From Acinetobacter piscicola (lineage in GTDB: Bacteria; Pseudomonadota; Gammaproteobacteria; Pseudomonadales; Moraxellaceae), in the NCBI RefSeq assembly GCF_015218165.1, contig NZ_CP048659.1, positions 1,984,001 to 2,048,000 on the forward strand: a stretch of 64,000 bases of DNA, written 5' to 3'. The translations under genes were made by a program, and so were the position numbers. The notes beneath the pieces were generated by a model. That model was not told where the DNA came from. It worked only from the letters and a program-made list of their open reading frames with translations, and searched no databases. Below, piece by piece: positions 55,300 through 64,000 of this stretch (positions are counted from its first letter, which is position 1; each line of letters starts with the position of its first letter).

Positions 55300-56190
55300 T
55301 TAAGCTTGTGGTGGTAAATATTGCTGAATAATGCTGGAAAAATCTAAGTGCGCATTACCTTGCAAACACAACTGTTGATACATTTGTTGCACCAAACCAC
55401 CTAATAAAATCGGTTGTTTGACTTGCCCTGCCGCTTCGATGGCTAAACCTAAATCTTTCAGCATGAGTTGCGTAGCAAAACCATCCGTATAGCCACGACC
55501 CGCAGGTGCATTGGCTGAAATATCAGGCCAAGGATTACACACTTCCGAACTCCAACAGCGACCACTTGAACTATTCACGACACCTGCAAGTGCTTGTGGG
55601 TCAATACCGAGTTTTGCACCCAATGCCATTCCTTCAGCAACCGCAGCCATTGAAATGCCTAAAATCAAATTATTACAGATTTTAGCAATTTGCCCTGCGC
55701 CAACATCACCACAATGTACAATGTTTTTACCCATGTGCTGCAATACTGTTTTCGCTTGTTCAAATACCGCATCATCGCTACCGACCATAAAGGTCAATGT
55801 CCCTGCTTGCGCTCCAATCGTACCGCCTGACACAGGTGCATCACAGATTTTAATGCCTTTTTCAGCACCAACCTCTGCGATATCTTTGATCGTTTGTGGG
55901 TCAATGGTACTACTATCAATACATAAGCTACCTGCTTTAAGCACGGACAATACGCCATTTTCACCCAAATACACCTCTTTTACATGTTTTGCTGCAGGTA
56001 ACATGCTGATCACCACATCAGCATGTTGCGCCGCTGCCTGAGGACTGTCACACACAATCCCACCAGCTTCGGTGAAGTGCTGAATTGCCACTTCACTGAG
56101 GTCAAAACCGTATACCGTTAAACCTGATTTGAGGAGGTTTTGAGCCATTTTACCGCCCATATTCCCTAAACCAATAAAAGCAATATTCAT
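55300..56190 (-). CDS. mmsB: 3-hydroxyisobutyrate dehydrogenase
   Basis: 296 residues. MNIAFIGLGNMGGKMAQNLLKSG is the NAD-binding start, followed by DAPVSGGTIGAQAGTLTFMVGG-like substrate loop (DAPVSGG) and the catalytic lysine in GAGQIAKICNNLILG. It oxidises 3-hydroxyisobutyrate to methylmalonate semialdehyde. It lies 38 bases after mmsA, on the same strand. Confidence 0.93.
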   Translation of the reverse strand: MNIAFIGLGNMGGKMAQNLLKSGLTVYGFDLSEVAIQHFTEAGGIVCDSPQAAAQHADVVISMLPAAKHVKEVYLGENGVLSVLKAGSLCIDSSTIDPQTIKDIAEVGAEKGIKICDAPVSGGTIGAQAGTLTFMVGSDDAVFEQAKTVLQHMGKNIVHCGDVGAGQIAKICNNLILGISMAAVAEGMALGAKLGIDPQALAGVVNSSSGRCWSSEVCNPWPDISANAPAGRGYTDGFATQLMLKDLGLAIEAAGQVKQPILLGGLVQQMYQQLCLQGNAHLDFSSIIQQYLPPQA

Positions 56191-56228
56191 CCTTGAACTC
56201 CTAAATTTTGTGTATTTACACGCAGGTT

Positions 56229-57746
56229 TTAACGTAGGTTAATGGTGGTGTTGACTTCACCTTTTTCTTGAGTGTCTTCAAACCAACGGCTGGTAATGGT
56301 TTTGGTTTGTGTATAGAACTGTACCGCTTGCTTACCATAAGGACCTAAGTCGCCAAGTTTTGAACCACGTGAACCTGTGAAGCTAAAAAATGGCACAGGT
56401 ACAGGAATTGGAATATTAATACCGACTTGACCGATATCAATGGTATTTTGGAATGTACGTGCAGTTGCACCACTTTGGGTAAATAAGCCCACACCATTAC
56501 CAAATGGATTAGCATTAATCAGTTCAATCGCCTCATCTAAAGTGTCTACATTGATAATGGCAAGCACAGGACCAAAGATTTCTTCTTTATAAATGCGCAT
56601 ATCTGTTTTGACATCATTGAAAATGGTCGCACCAACAAAGTTGCCATTTTCATAGCCCACAACTTGTACATCACGACCATCGAGTAACAGCTCTGCACCT
56701 TGCTCTACACCGCTATTGATTAAGTCCATCACACGAGCTTTGGCACGAGGAGAAATCACTGGACCAATGTCGGTATTTGGCTCATGTCCTGCATTCACTT
56801 TTAAAGTTTTGGCTTTTTCGACCAGTTCATCTACCCAGTTTTTACTTTCACCGACCATCACTGCAACAGAAAGTGCCATACAACGTTGACCTGCCGCACC
56901 AAATGCCGCCCCGACAAGCGCGTTTAAAGTTTGTTCTTTATTGGCATCAGGCATCACCACGACATGGTTTTTTGCGCCCATCATCGACTGAACACGTTTA
57001 CCATGTTGTCCTGCAAGGTTATATACATGCGTTCCGACAGCCGTTGAACCAACAAAAGAAATCGCTTTAATAGCTTGATGGGTACATAAACGATCAACCA
57101 CTGCTTTACCGCCGTGTACAACGTTTAATACGCCTGCAGGTACACCCGCTTGTACGGCAAGCTCAACCAACATCATGGTCGATAATGGATCTTGTTCAGA
57201 AGGCTTCAATACAAAAGTATTTCCGCAGACAATCGCCATTGGGAACATCCACAAAGGAATCATCGCAGGAAAATTAAATGGTGTAATGCCTGCACACACG
57301 CCAAGTGGTTGCTGCAGCGTATACGTGTCTACACCACGTGCAACACCTTCGACATATTCACCCATTTGCAACGTACCAATTGAACATGCATGCTCAACGA
57401 CTTCTAAACCGCGTTGGATATCGCCCTCAGCATCAGCCAAGGTTTTGCCTTGTTCAGCCGTTAATACTTTTGCAATGTCTTTCATGTTGTCACGGATCAA
57501 GTCCTGTAACTTCAACATGATACGCATACGTGCTTGAATTGGTGTTAAACGCCATGTTTTAAAAGCATCTTGGGCAGCAGCAATGGCAGCATCAACTTCA
57601 TCCAGTGTTGCCATCGGCACACGACCTAACACTTCCTGTGTTGCAGGGTTAACAATGTCTTGCCAATCCGAAGTTTGTGATTCTACAAACTGTCCGTTAA
57701 TTAATAATTTAGCCGTCGTTGACTGAATATTTGTGATGCTGTTCAT
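56229..57746 (-). CDS. mmsA: Methylmalonate-semialdehyde dehydrogenase (CoA-acylating)
   Basis: 505 residues from MNSITNIQ, supported by GGAGAGG upstream; a longer frame to 57806 lacks a ribosome site. It is an aldehyde dehydrogenase with [40 protein letters not shown] and the nucleophile in [11 protein letters not shown], all characteristic of MmsA rather than general ALDHs. It converts methylmalonate semialdehyde to propionyl-CoA with NAD and CoA. It is the first gene of the valine operon and divergent from a LysR gene. Confidence 0.93.
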   Translation of the reverse strand: MNSITNIQSTTAKLLINGQFVESQTSDWQDIVNPATQEVLGRVPMATLDEVDAAIAAAQDAFKTWRLTPIQARMRIMLKLQDLIRDNMKDIAKVLTAEQGKTLADAEGDIQRGLEVVEHACSIGTLQMGEYVEGVARGVDTYTLQQPLGVCAGITPFNFPAMIPLWMFPMAIVCGNTFVLKPSEQDPLSTMMLVELAVQAGVPAGVLNVVHGGKAVVDRLCTHQAIKAISFVGSTAVGTHVYNLAGQHGKRVQSMMGAKNHVVVMPDANKEQTLNALVGAAFGAAGQRCMALSVAVMVGESKNWVDELVEKAKTLKVNAGHEPNTDIGPVISPRAKARVMDLINSGVEQGAELLLDGRDVQVVGYENGNFVGATIFNDVKTDMRIYKEEIFGPVLAIINVDTLDEAIELINANPFGNGVGLFTQSGATARTFQNTIDIGQVGINIPIPVPVPFFSFTGSRGSKLGDLGPYGKQAVQFYTQTKTITSRWFEDTQEKGEVNTTINLR

Positions 57747-57889
57747 AACCTCTCCATAGGTAATATTTTTTGTTGTTTCATTGTTTGAAAATAGTTTGAA
57801 ACTCAATTCAGCTTATTTTCTGTATTGCTGTTTCATTTGAGACTAACAAAGAAAAATTTGACGACCAATAGAAATTCACGCACGATTGT

Positions 57890-57905
57890 TGTGCAAAAAT
57901 GCACA
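57890..57905. promoter_or_regulatory. Inverted-repeat site upstream of the LysR gene
   Basis: TGTGCA and TGCACA flank AAAA at 57890-57905, a T-N11-A-like LysR site lying 17 bases before the regulator start and between it and mmsA. It probably mediates self-control and control of mmsA. Confidence 0.5.
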
Positions 57906-57921
57906 TGGAAGAACAGCAACA

Positions 57922-58803
57922 ATGAAAGTGGATTGGGATCATTTACAATATTTTTTAGTCTTGGCACGTGCAAAAACACTGACCAATGCAGCACGTATGA
58001 TTGGTGTTGAACATAGTACCGTTTCTCGAAGAATACAGGCTTTGGAGCTGGCTTTAGGAACGCCATTATTTAAACGTGAAGCAACGGGTTATGAACTGAC
58101 CATAGAGGGTTTAGCACTTGTGCCACGTGTAGAGCAAATGGAACACGCTTTTTTACAAATTGAAAAACCACATCAACCTTTACAAGGTCGTGTGCGTATT
58201 GGCACACCAGAAGGTTTTGGCACTGCATTTTTAGCTAAATTATTGGCAGAATTGTCCAAAAAATATCCCTTACTCACCATTGATTTAATCCCTGTACCAA
58301 AAATGATTAAGTTGTCACATCGTGAAGCTGACATTGTGATTTCGATTGACCGTCCTAAATCTGGACCTTATATCATCACTCGTTTGACCGACTATTGCTT
58401 AAAAATTTATGGCAGTAAAGACTATCTTTCAAAAACCCAACCCATTCATAAACTTGAAGATTTAAAACAACATCGTTTTGTTAATTATATTGATGATTTA
58501 GTCTACAGCCCAGAATTATATTGTTTAGAACGGCTACCATTACAACTTGCTGCCAACTTTAGAAGTAGCAGTATTTTGGCACAGCAAATCGCAGTCAGCG
58601 CAGGCGCAGGATTGGCAATATTGCCCAAATTTTTAGCCAATGATCAGCCTGAACTTGAACAAGTTTTGCATGATGAAGTGCGCTTTGTACATACTTTTTG
58701 GATGCTGACTTTGGTCGATTTACAACATGAACCACGCATTAAATTGGTCTGGGATTTTCTAAGAGCGCAAGCGGATGAATATCAACATTTATTGATGGAC
58801 TAA
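57922..58803 (+). CDS. LysR-family regulator of the valine operon
   Basis: 293 residues from MKVDWDHLQYFLVLARAKTL, chosen because the longer frame overlaps the operator. The helix-turn-helix reads TNAARMIGVEHSTVSRRIQALE. The effector domain is of the shorter, single-domain-like class with GRVRIGTPEGFGTAFLAKLL. It is divergent from mmsA across 175 bases and is the natural candidate for its regulator. In Pseudomonas the equivalent regulator is AraC-type, so this is a different arrangement. Confidence 0.85.
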   Translation: MKVDWDHLQYFLVLARAKTLTNAARMIGVEHSTVSRRIQALELALGTPLFKREATGYELTIEGLALVPRVEQMEHAFLQIEKPHQPLQGRVRIGTPEGFGTAFLAKLLAELSKKYPLLTIDLIPVPKMIKLSHREADIVISIDRPKSGPYIITRLTDYCLKIYGSKDYLSKTQPIHKLEDLKQHRFVNYIDDLVYSPELYCLERLPLQLAANFRSSSILAQQIAVSAGAGLAILPKFLANDQPELEQVLHDEVRFVHTFWMLTLVDLQHEPRIKLVWDFLRAQADEYQHLLMD

Positions 58804-58827
58804 TTTTTTATTTTTTAAACAACTTCC

Positions 58828-58853
58828 ATAAGACCCTAAACTTAGGGTCTTAT
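58828..58853 (+). terminator. Terminator after the LysR gene
   Basis: ATAAGACCCTAA pairs over 12 bases with TTAGGGTCTTAT across a two-base loop, followed by A-TTT, 25 bases after the stop. Confidence 0.75.
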
Positions 58854-58865
58854 ATTTCAAATACT

Positions 58866-58892
58866 TAAAAAAAGTGATGATTTTAACATCAC
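58866..58892 (-). terminator. Terminator after the dsb operon
   Basis: GTGATG and CATCAC flank a seven-base loop at the end of the DsbG-like gene. On the minus strand seven T residues follow. Confidence 0.7.
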
Positions 58893-59647
58893 TGTTCAAA
58901 AACTTCTTTTAAGTCTTTCGGCATCCCTTGAGCAGACTTAAATTCACCTTTACTGTCTTTCCAAATCACCGCAGGCGTTGCAAAGAAACCATATTTATCC
59001 ATGAGTTCCTGATTAGCATCAATTTTTTTGGCAATTTCAGCAGGAATATTTTGCATTGGTTTTAAGGATTGATCACCTGATTTTAAATTGAGTTGGCTAA
59101 AAACTTGCTCAGGATTTTTCGATGTTAATAAAGTTGCTACTTGCCCACGACTTTCTTTGCGGATCACAGCCACTTGAATGTGACGTAATTGAACTTTTCC
59201 TGAATTTACCCAAGGACGTGCCTTTTGCCAAAACTGATGACAATAAGGACAATTCGGGTCAGAAAAAACATAAACAATACGTGGTGCATCTTTCTTACCA
59301 TCTTGAATATACGTTGATTTTTCCAATGACTGCCATACATCATCTAAAACAGCGCCTTTGACATGCTTTTCTAATGCTTCGACAGATAAATTTTCCCCTT
59401 TGGCATTATATAAATCTCCCACGATATAATATTTTTGATCATTTGAAATGAATACTGTCGCAGGATATTGATCTCTATGTCCTGCCCAACCTGTCATATT
59501 TGTAGGTGCAGGAATTTCCTTCACAAATTCAAAGCCTTCATTTGCAATTTGTTGCTGCAATGGCGTGAGCGCAAAACTTGTACTTGCACTACCAAATACA
59601 CATAAAGTTAAAGCAATTTTTTGTGATAAATAACGAATATTTTGCAT
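58889..59647 (-). CDS. dsbG: Thiol:disulfide interchange protein, DsbC/DsbG type
   Basis: 252 residues. Signal peptide (about 1-26, ending SFA), an N-terminal dimerisation region, then a thioredoxin fold with the active site FSDPNCPYCHQFW (CPYC) and a cis-proline in FFATPAVIW. It should be a periplasmic disulfide isomerase or sulfenic-acid reductase kept reduced by DsbD. It is the third gene after dsbD, nine bases beyond the TlpA-like gene. Confidence 0.87.
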   Translation of the reverse strand: MQNIRYLSQKIALTLCVFGSASTSFALTPLQQQIANEGFEFVKEIPAPTNMTGWAGHRDQYPATVFISNDQKYYIVGDLYNAKGENLSVEALEKHVKGAVLDDVWQSLEKSTYIQDGKKDAPRIVYVFSDPNCPYCHQFWQKARPWVNSGKVQLRHIQVAVIRKESRGQVATLLTSKNPEQVFSQLNLKSGDQSLKPMQNIPAEIAKKIDANQELMDKYGFFATPAVIWKDSKGEFKSAQGMPKDLKEVFEQ

Positions 59648-59656
59648 AATTTCTAC

Positions 59657-60496
59657 CTATTTTAAATGATCAGAATTCGAAATTTTCTTTAAATACTGTT
59701 GCAGCATGGCAGGACTCAGTTCGCCCATATGACGATCCATCAATTGTCCTTGTGAGTTAAAAAATAGTGTACTTGGCAAACCAAACATCTTCATTTCTTT
59801 GGCAAGTTGACCTTGCGAATCCATCAAAACATATTGAAAAGAAAAATGATGTTTATTTAAATATTGCTGAATTGTCACCACATTTTCACCTTGATTCAGC
59901 ATGACAAAATTGACATTTTTAAATTGAGTTTGCGCTTGTGCCAAAACAGGCATCTCACGATGACATGGTGGACACCAACTCGCCCAAAGATTGACAACAG
60001 TCGGCTTACCTATAAATTGTTTTAACGGAATTTGTTGCTGTTCAAGGCTATAAAATTGCATTTTAGGGTAAAAACGGTGTGGCTTCTGCCACTGTTTTAA
60101 GCCCAAACTGAACGCACAAATTAAAGTGAAAATAGTCACAAAAATGACTTTATTTTCAAGTTTAAATGCACGATTTTTCCATAAAAACCACACAATACCT
60201 ACAATTACACCACCATATAAATGGAAGCCTTTGTCTTGAACCTTAAGCATGTCGATGGGAGATGCCAAATACACCTCTAGATTGAACAACACAAAAACCA
60301 ATCGTGCTGCAATCAGCCCCACCCACAGTGTCGTCCATAAAGAATCAGAAAAAGTCTGCCAAGTTTCAGCCGACCAGTGTTGTTTCTTCTGTAAAATTTT
60401 GCCAACAATGTAGACCAAAATTAAACCTAAGAGTACCAACAGCAGTGGAAATGGCAACATAAAAGGGCCTAAATGAATGGCTTCAGCAGAAATCAT
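59657..60496 (-). CDS. Lgt-like membrane domain fused to a TlpA-type thioredoxin
   Basis: 279 residues. The first 130 contain four hydrophobic segments with a FHLYGGVIVGIVWF stretch that recalls part of prolipoprotein diacylglyceryl transferase, though the catalytic residues are not all seen. After a last anchor comes a thioredoxin-like TlpA domain with WASWCPPCHREMPVLAQ and a cis-proline in FGLPSTLFF. It probably sits in the inner membrane with the thioredoxin domain in the periplasm and receives electrons from DsbD, whose stop overlaps its start (ATGA). Confidence 0.75.
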   Translation of the reverse strand: MISAEAIHLGPFMLPFPLLLVLLGLILVYIVGKILQKKQHWSAETWQTFSDSLWTTLWVGLIAARLVFVLFNLEVYLASPIDMLKVQDKGFHLYGGVIVGIVWFLWKNRAFKLENKVIFVTIFTLICAFSLGLKQWQKPHRFYPKMQFYSLEQQQIPLKQFIGKPTVVNLWASWCPPCHREMPVLAQAQTQFKNVNFVMLNQGENVVTIQQYLNKHHFSFQYVLMDSQGQLAKEMKMFGLPSTLFFNSQGQLMDRHMGELSPAMLQQYLKKISNSDHLK

Positions 60497-62442
60497 TGCG
60501 TATTCTCTTGCTTTAACTGAACAAGTTTTTGCAAAAATTGTGGTGCTGTAAATGTGCCTGTTAAACGTAAATCACGCATTTCTTGCTGCTGTGCATTAAG
60601 GAAAATCATGGTCGGTGGACCCAAAATTTGCCATTTTTTCAACAACGCATCTTGTGAAGCTTCAGGATGAGTTAAATCCAATTTAATCCGTACCACATCT
60701 TGCACAGCAGCTTGTACATCTGCACGAGGAAAAACTTCTTTTTCAATCGGTTGGCATGCCACACACCAATCTGCATAAACATCTATAATGATGGATTTTT
60801 GTGTATTTTGTGCCAATACTTGTTCAAGTTGCTGTGCATTGCTCACTTTGATCCAAGGATGTAATTGCGCTAATTTTTCCGCAGCATTCATTTGTTGAAG
60901 TGCTTGACGTGTTTGCCAAATTCCTGCACTGGCTGTTGCTAAAGCAATCACTAGCACCAAGATTTTATAGGGTAATTGAACAACATGACGGATGATCGCA
61001 AACAGATAAATCGTCATCGCAAACAGTAAAATTGCCAGTAAAACAAAGTAGATCATGGACGGTAATAAAGGACGTGCAAAGTAAACTGCCATCAACAACA
61101 TGACAAAACCAAAGCTAAACTTTAAACGATCCATCCATAATCCAGGCTTAGGTAAATATTTCGAACCAAATACACTCGCAACAAACAATGGAATACCAAT
61201 ACCTAAGCCTAGTAAGAACAGATAAAAGCCCCCCCAGACAGGCTGTTCAAGATGCGAAACATACAATAATGCCCCAGCCAAAGGCGCACTCATACATGGA
61301 CCCACGATCAGTGCGGAAATTGCGCCCATCATACCTGCACCGACTAAGGTTCCGCCCTTTTGACGTTGTTGTAACTGATCTAAACGTTGTAACAGTCCAC
61401 GCGGTAAAGAAATTTGATACAGCCCAAATAAATTTAATGCAAAAACTACAAATAAAATCGCAAAAACACTGATAAATATTGGATTTTGAAACCAACGCTG
61501 AATACCGAAACCGAGCTGTGAGACCACCACTCCCATCAAGCCATAGACCAAAGCCATACAGATCACAAAGGTTGAGGCAATCGCTGCCGCTTTGTACCCC
61601 TTACTACGCTGTACTAAAATGCCTGATAAAATAGGAATCAATGGTAAAGAACACGGCAGAAATGCCAGTAAAATTCCTAATGCTAAAAACAATAAAATAT
61701 TTAAGAAAATATTTTGCTGATTCAATAGTTTTAAGAAAAATTGATCGTTGTTTAACTCATTTTGCAGTGATTCATTTTGTTGCTCAGGTATTGGTGTTGC
61801 TGCATTGCTCGATGTTGCTTGAATCGTTTGTACTTGGCTTGCAGATGAGTCATCTTCTTGCACAAGTGTTGTTTCAGGAGGGATATTTTTTGTTTTATCT
61901 AATTCAGCTGTTTGTTCTTTGATCGGCACAGCATCGTCTGCAACTGTATTCTTTAGTAAGCGATTATTTTCACTGGTATTATTTTCTAACAACGGCGCAG
62001 ATGGATTTATACCCACTTTGGCTAATTTTTGTTGTGGCAATAAACCCGATGCATCCGTTTGAATTGTTGTATGTTGCAAAGGATAACATAACCCATCCTC
62101 CGAACAGCCTTGCCATTGCACACGATATTCTTGATTAGGCTTAACATTAAGGGTTGTTGTCACTTGATGATAATGCACATTGGTTTTACCAAAGGTGGGG
62201 TCATCTTTTTCTTTTCCCTGTGGTAATTTCAGTGCAAGCTCTTTTTGCGCTACACTGACTTTAAATTGGTCATGATATAAATAATAATGTGGTGCAACTT
62301 GCCAATTCAGTTCAGCTTGTTGTTGTGAAATCGAGTGCGCCTGAAATTTAAACGCTTGATCTGGGGGTAAAAAATCCTCATTCGCAAAAATAGCTGTCGA
62401 AGCTAAGCTCAGTACGACACCTGTTAAGGTTTTGATAAACAT
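60493..62442 (-). CDS. dsbD: Thiol:disulfide interchange protein DsbD
   Basis: About 649 residues from MFIKTL, chosen because it gives a clean signal peptide (ending IFA); the frame reaches 62481. The three DsbD parts are present: periplasmic alpha domain with WQGCSEDGLCYPL, an eight-span membrane domain with cysteines in FLPCSLPLIP and VGPCMSAPL, and a C-terminal thioredoxin domain with YADWCVACQPIEKE. It moves electrons from cytoplasmic thioredoxin to periplasmic partners. A long linker (about residues 150-230) rich in Gln, Asn and Ser is unusual. Confidence 0.92.
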   Translation of the reverse strand: MFIKTLTGVVLSLASTAIFANEDFLPPDQAFKFQAHSISQQQAELNWQVAPHYYLYHDQFKVSVAQKELALKLPQGKEKDDPTFGKTNVHYHQVTTTLNVKPNQEYRVQWQGCSEDGLCYPLQHTTIQTDASGLLPQQKLAKVGINPSAPLLENNTSENNRLLKNTVADDAVPIKEQTAELDKTKNIPPETTLVQEDDSSASQVQTIQATSSNAATPIPEQQNESLQNELNNDQFFLKLLNQQNIFLNILLFLALGILLAFLPCSLPLIPILSGILVQRSKGYKAAAIASTFVICMALVYGLMGVVVSQLGFGIQRWFQNPIFISVFAILFVVFALNLFGLYQISLPRGLLQRLDQLQQRQKGGTLVGAGMMGAISALIVGPCMSAPLAGALLYVSHLEQPVWGGFYLFLLGLGIGIPLFVASVFGSKYLPKPGLWMDRLKFSFGFVMLLMAVYFARPLLPSMIYFVLLAILLFAMTIYLFAIIRHVVQLPYKILVLVIALATASAGIWQTRQALQQMNAAEKLAQLHPWIKVSNAQQLEQVLAQNTQKSIIIDVYADWCVACQPIEKEVFPRADVQAAVQDVVRIKLDLTHPEASQDALLKKWQILGPPTMIFLNAQQQEMRDLRLTGTFTAPQFLQKLVQLKQENTQ

Positions 62443-62491
62443 ATCTATCAATCTAAATAATGTGACTGAATGCATTATCATCGAAAATGGG

Positions 62492-62528
62492 TTAAGAGAA
62501 CATTAAGACTTGTTTTTCTTTGTAAAAT
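62492..62528 (+). promoter_or_regulatory. PmrA/QseB-like direct repeat and promoter of the response regulator
   Basis: TTAAG at 62492-62496 and 62503-62507 form an 11-base-period direct repeat, the pattern bound by PmrA/QseB-class regulators. A TAAAAT -10-like box follows at 62523-62528. The site lies in the gap between dsbD and the regulator gene and suggests autoregulation, possibly also control of dsbD. Confidence 0.6.
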
Positions 62529-62570
62529 CTAGGGTCTATAGGCATTTTATCTACATAAAAAGGAACCTTC

Positions 62571-63239
62571 ATGTTTGTTGTCTTGGTCGAGGATGATCCA
62601 TTTATTGCACAAAGTATTGTTGCGGCATTGGATTATTTAAATATTTCAATTGAACATGTCAGTACTGCTCAAGCAGCAGACTATTTTATTCGTAAAACTG
62701 CGGTAGATTTATGTTTATTGGATTTGGGTTTACCCGACCAAGACGGTCTTGAGTTATTGTCAAATTGGCGTACAGATCAATTGCATGTCCCCGTTCTTGT
62801 CCTCACCGCACGTAATCAAACTCAACAATGTGTTGAAGCATTAAATGCAGGTGCCGATGATTACTTGACCAAGCCTTTTGATTTAACCGAGCTAATTGCG
62901 CGTATTCATGCATTAACACGGCGTCATCGTGGTTATTCATCAAATGTTTTAAGTATTGCGGATTTAGAAATTAATCAAGATACACAGCAAGCTTACTATC
63001 AACAACAAGTTTTGAGTCTATCACGTCGAGAATATAGCCTACTTGAAACTTTTATGCTCTACCCAAATCAGGTATTAAAAACAGAACAATTAATTGATAA
63101 AACTTATGGCTTCCAAGACAGCATTGAAAGTAATGCCATTAATGTACATATCCATCATTTAAGACAAAAAACCCATCCCGATTTGATTCAGACCGTGCGT
63201 GGTGTGGGCTATATTTTAAAAGTACCGACTGAACAATGA
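62571..63239 (+). CDS. OmpR-family response regulator
   Basis: 222 residues. Receiver domain: VLVEDDPFIAQ acidic pocket, phosphorylated Asp51 in LLDLGLPDQDG, Thr in VLTARNQ and Lys in YLTKPFDL. The C-terminal winged helix reads VLSLSRREYSLLETFMLYPNQVLKTEQLIDKTYG and SNAINVHIHHLRQK, followed by TVRGVGYILK, as in PmrA/QseB. RBS AAGGAACC lies upstream. It overlaps the kinase start by four bases (ATGA). Confidence 0.92.
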   Translation: MFVVLVEDDPFIAQSIVAALDYLNISIEHVSTAQAADYFIRKTAVDLCLLDLGLPDQDGLELLSNWRTDQLHVPVLVLTARNQTQQCVEALNAGADDYLTKPFDLTELIARIHALTRRHRGYSSNVLSIADLEINQDTQQAYYQQQVLSLSRREYSLLETFMLYPNQVLKTEQLIDKTYGFQDSIESNAINVHIHHLRQKTHPDLIQTVRGVGYILKVPTEQ

Positions 63240-64000
63240 GAAGCAAAGCCATGAAAAGTTATAGCTTAAAATGGCGTTTAGTGTCGACCTTATTAATGGT
63301 GTTTATTTTACTTTGGTCGCTGGTTTTTTGCTGGTTATACTATGATTTACAAAAACAATTACAACTGACCTTAGATGAACGTCTGTCAGCATCTGCACAC
63401 ATGGTTGCCCGTTTAATTCGTCATTTACCTGTGCATGATTTACCCAATGTTTTAGAATCTGTAAATGCTGAAAATGCCAATCCCAACTTAATTGCATGTG
63501 AAGTTTCATTTTTTAGTTCACATATTTCGACAGCGCAAAAAGTGATTGCACGCACCCAAGATGCACCAGATAACCTGAGTAACCAAAGTTCAGGCTTTAG
63601 CACATGGACACATCATGGCACTGAATGGCGCAGTTATACATTGAAAAAGGGACAGATTCAGGTTGTTTCTGCTGAAAAATTACAATTACGCTCGACGCTA
63701 TTAGCTCAAATCTTAAAGTCCGTGCTCATTCCTTTAATTTTTACCTTAATTTTATGTGTTTTTCTAATTTTATGGATTATCCGTGTGGAATTTCAGCCTT
63801 TAGATCAAATTGCACAACATGTCACGCAAAAAAAGCAAAGTTTATCTGAAGCAGCAAGTTATTTATCGGCATTAAAAACTCAAAATATTCCCACTGAAAT
63901 ACAGCCTTTTGTCGACAGTCTGATTGAACTGATTCACAATTTACACGAAAGTTTAGAAAATGAAAAAAGTTTTAGCGCTTTTGCAGCCCATGAGCTACGT
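63236..64000 (+). CDS. Sensor histidine kinase, 3' partial
   Basis: 255 codons are visible before the right edge. It starts MRSKAMKSYSLKWRLVSTLL, with a first membrane span (about 15-40), a periplasmic region of about 140 residues, and a second span (about 160-185; LIFTLILCVFLILWII). It then enters the dimerisation helix, where FAAHELR holds the phosphorylated histidine (about 252). It pairs with the response regulator just upstream in a QseBC/PmrAB-like system. The signal is unknown. Confidence 0.9.
   Translation, partial: MRSKAMKSYSLKWRLVSTLLMVFILLWSLVFCWLYYDLQKQLQLTLDERLSASAHMVARLIRHLPVHDLPNVLESVNAENANPNLIACEVSFFSSHISTAQKVIARTQDAPDNLSNQSSGFSTWTHHGTEWRSYTLKKGQIQVVSAEKLQLRSTLLAQILKSVLIPLIFTLILCVFLILWIIRVEFQPLDQIAQHVTQKKQSLSEAASYLSALKTQNIPTEIQPFVDSLIELIHNLHESLENEKSFSAFAAHELR

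Overview
The window looks like a chromosomal segment of an Acinetobacter species. The base composition is AT-rich. There is a MesD/MesX methionine synthase pair, a BenM/CatM-type LysR regulator, and divergent copA/copZ with CueR promoters. The prophage and insertion-sequence content is also usual for the genus. I could run no searches, so names rest on motifs, length and context.

Layout. 1-2506: a 5'-truncated MHS-type symporter followed by an OprD-type porin. 2507-9745: a decayed reading frame, an OsmC-YcaO fusion, an unrecognised gene, a LysR regulator divergent from aspartase, and a UDG-fold glycosylase. 9967-25199: one arm of a prophage, with a Bro-N antirepressor divergent from an Arc-type repressor, a probable KAP-NTPase/DUF4236 pair, holin and GH24 lysozyme, an unusual 16-copy 8-bp repeat array, and a giant polyvalent protein of at least 2394 residues. 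25211-31285: a pile of mobile elements that has replaced the rest of the prophage: an IS5-family element, an IS30 scrap, an IS3-family element whose transposase is split by a group II intron, and a second IS3-family element with a CTT target duplication.

32214-39527: a compact catechol siderophore locus. It encodes DHB synthesis (EntC, EntB, EntA), DHB activation (EntE), a free-standing aryl carrier protein, an ODC-like decarboxylase and a free-standing VibH-like condensation enzyme, with Fur-box-like sequences at both promoter regions. It has no amino-acid adenylation module, thioesterase, receptor or exporter. The simplest reading is that DHB is transferred from the carrier protein to a diamine made by the decarboxylase, giving a small mono- or bis-catechol amide. 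This is the best candidate for an undescribed system here.

40134-50433: a TauE/SafE exporter; flavin reductase, MesD and MesX (folate-independent methionine synthesis); copper efflux (CueR, CopA, CopZ); a BenM-like LysR; DUF2147; and an LD-carboxypeptidase. 50484-58803: a six-gene valine-degradation operon (mmsA, mmsB, acyl-CoA synthetase, acyl-CoA dehydrogenase, enoyl-CoA hydratase, HIBYL-CoA hydrolase) with a divergent LysR gene. 58889-62442: a periplasmic thiol-redox operon (DsbD, an Lgt-like/TlpA fusion, DsbG-like). 62571-64000: an OmpR-type response regulator and the start of its histidine kinase, preceded by a PmrA/QseB-like direct repeat.

No tRNA, rRNA or CRISPR array was recognised.
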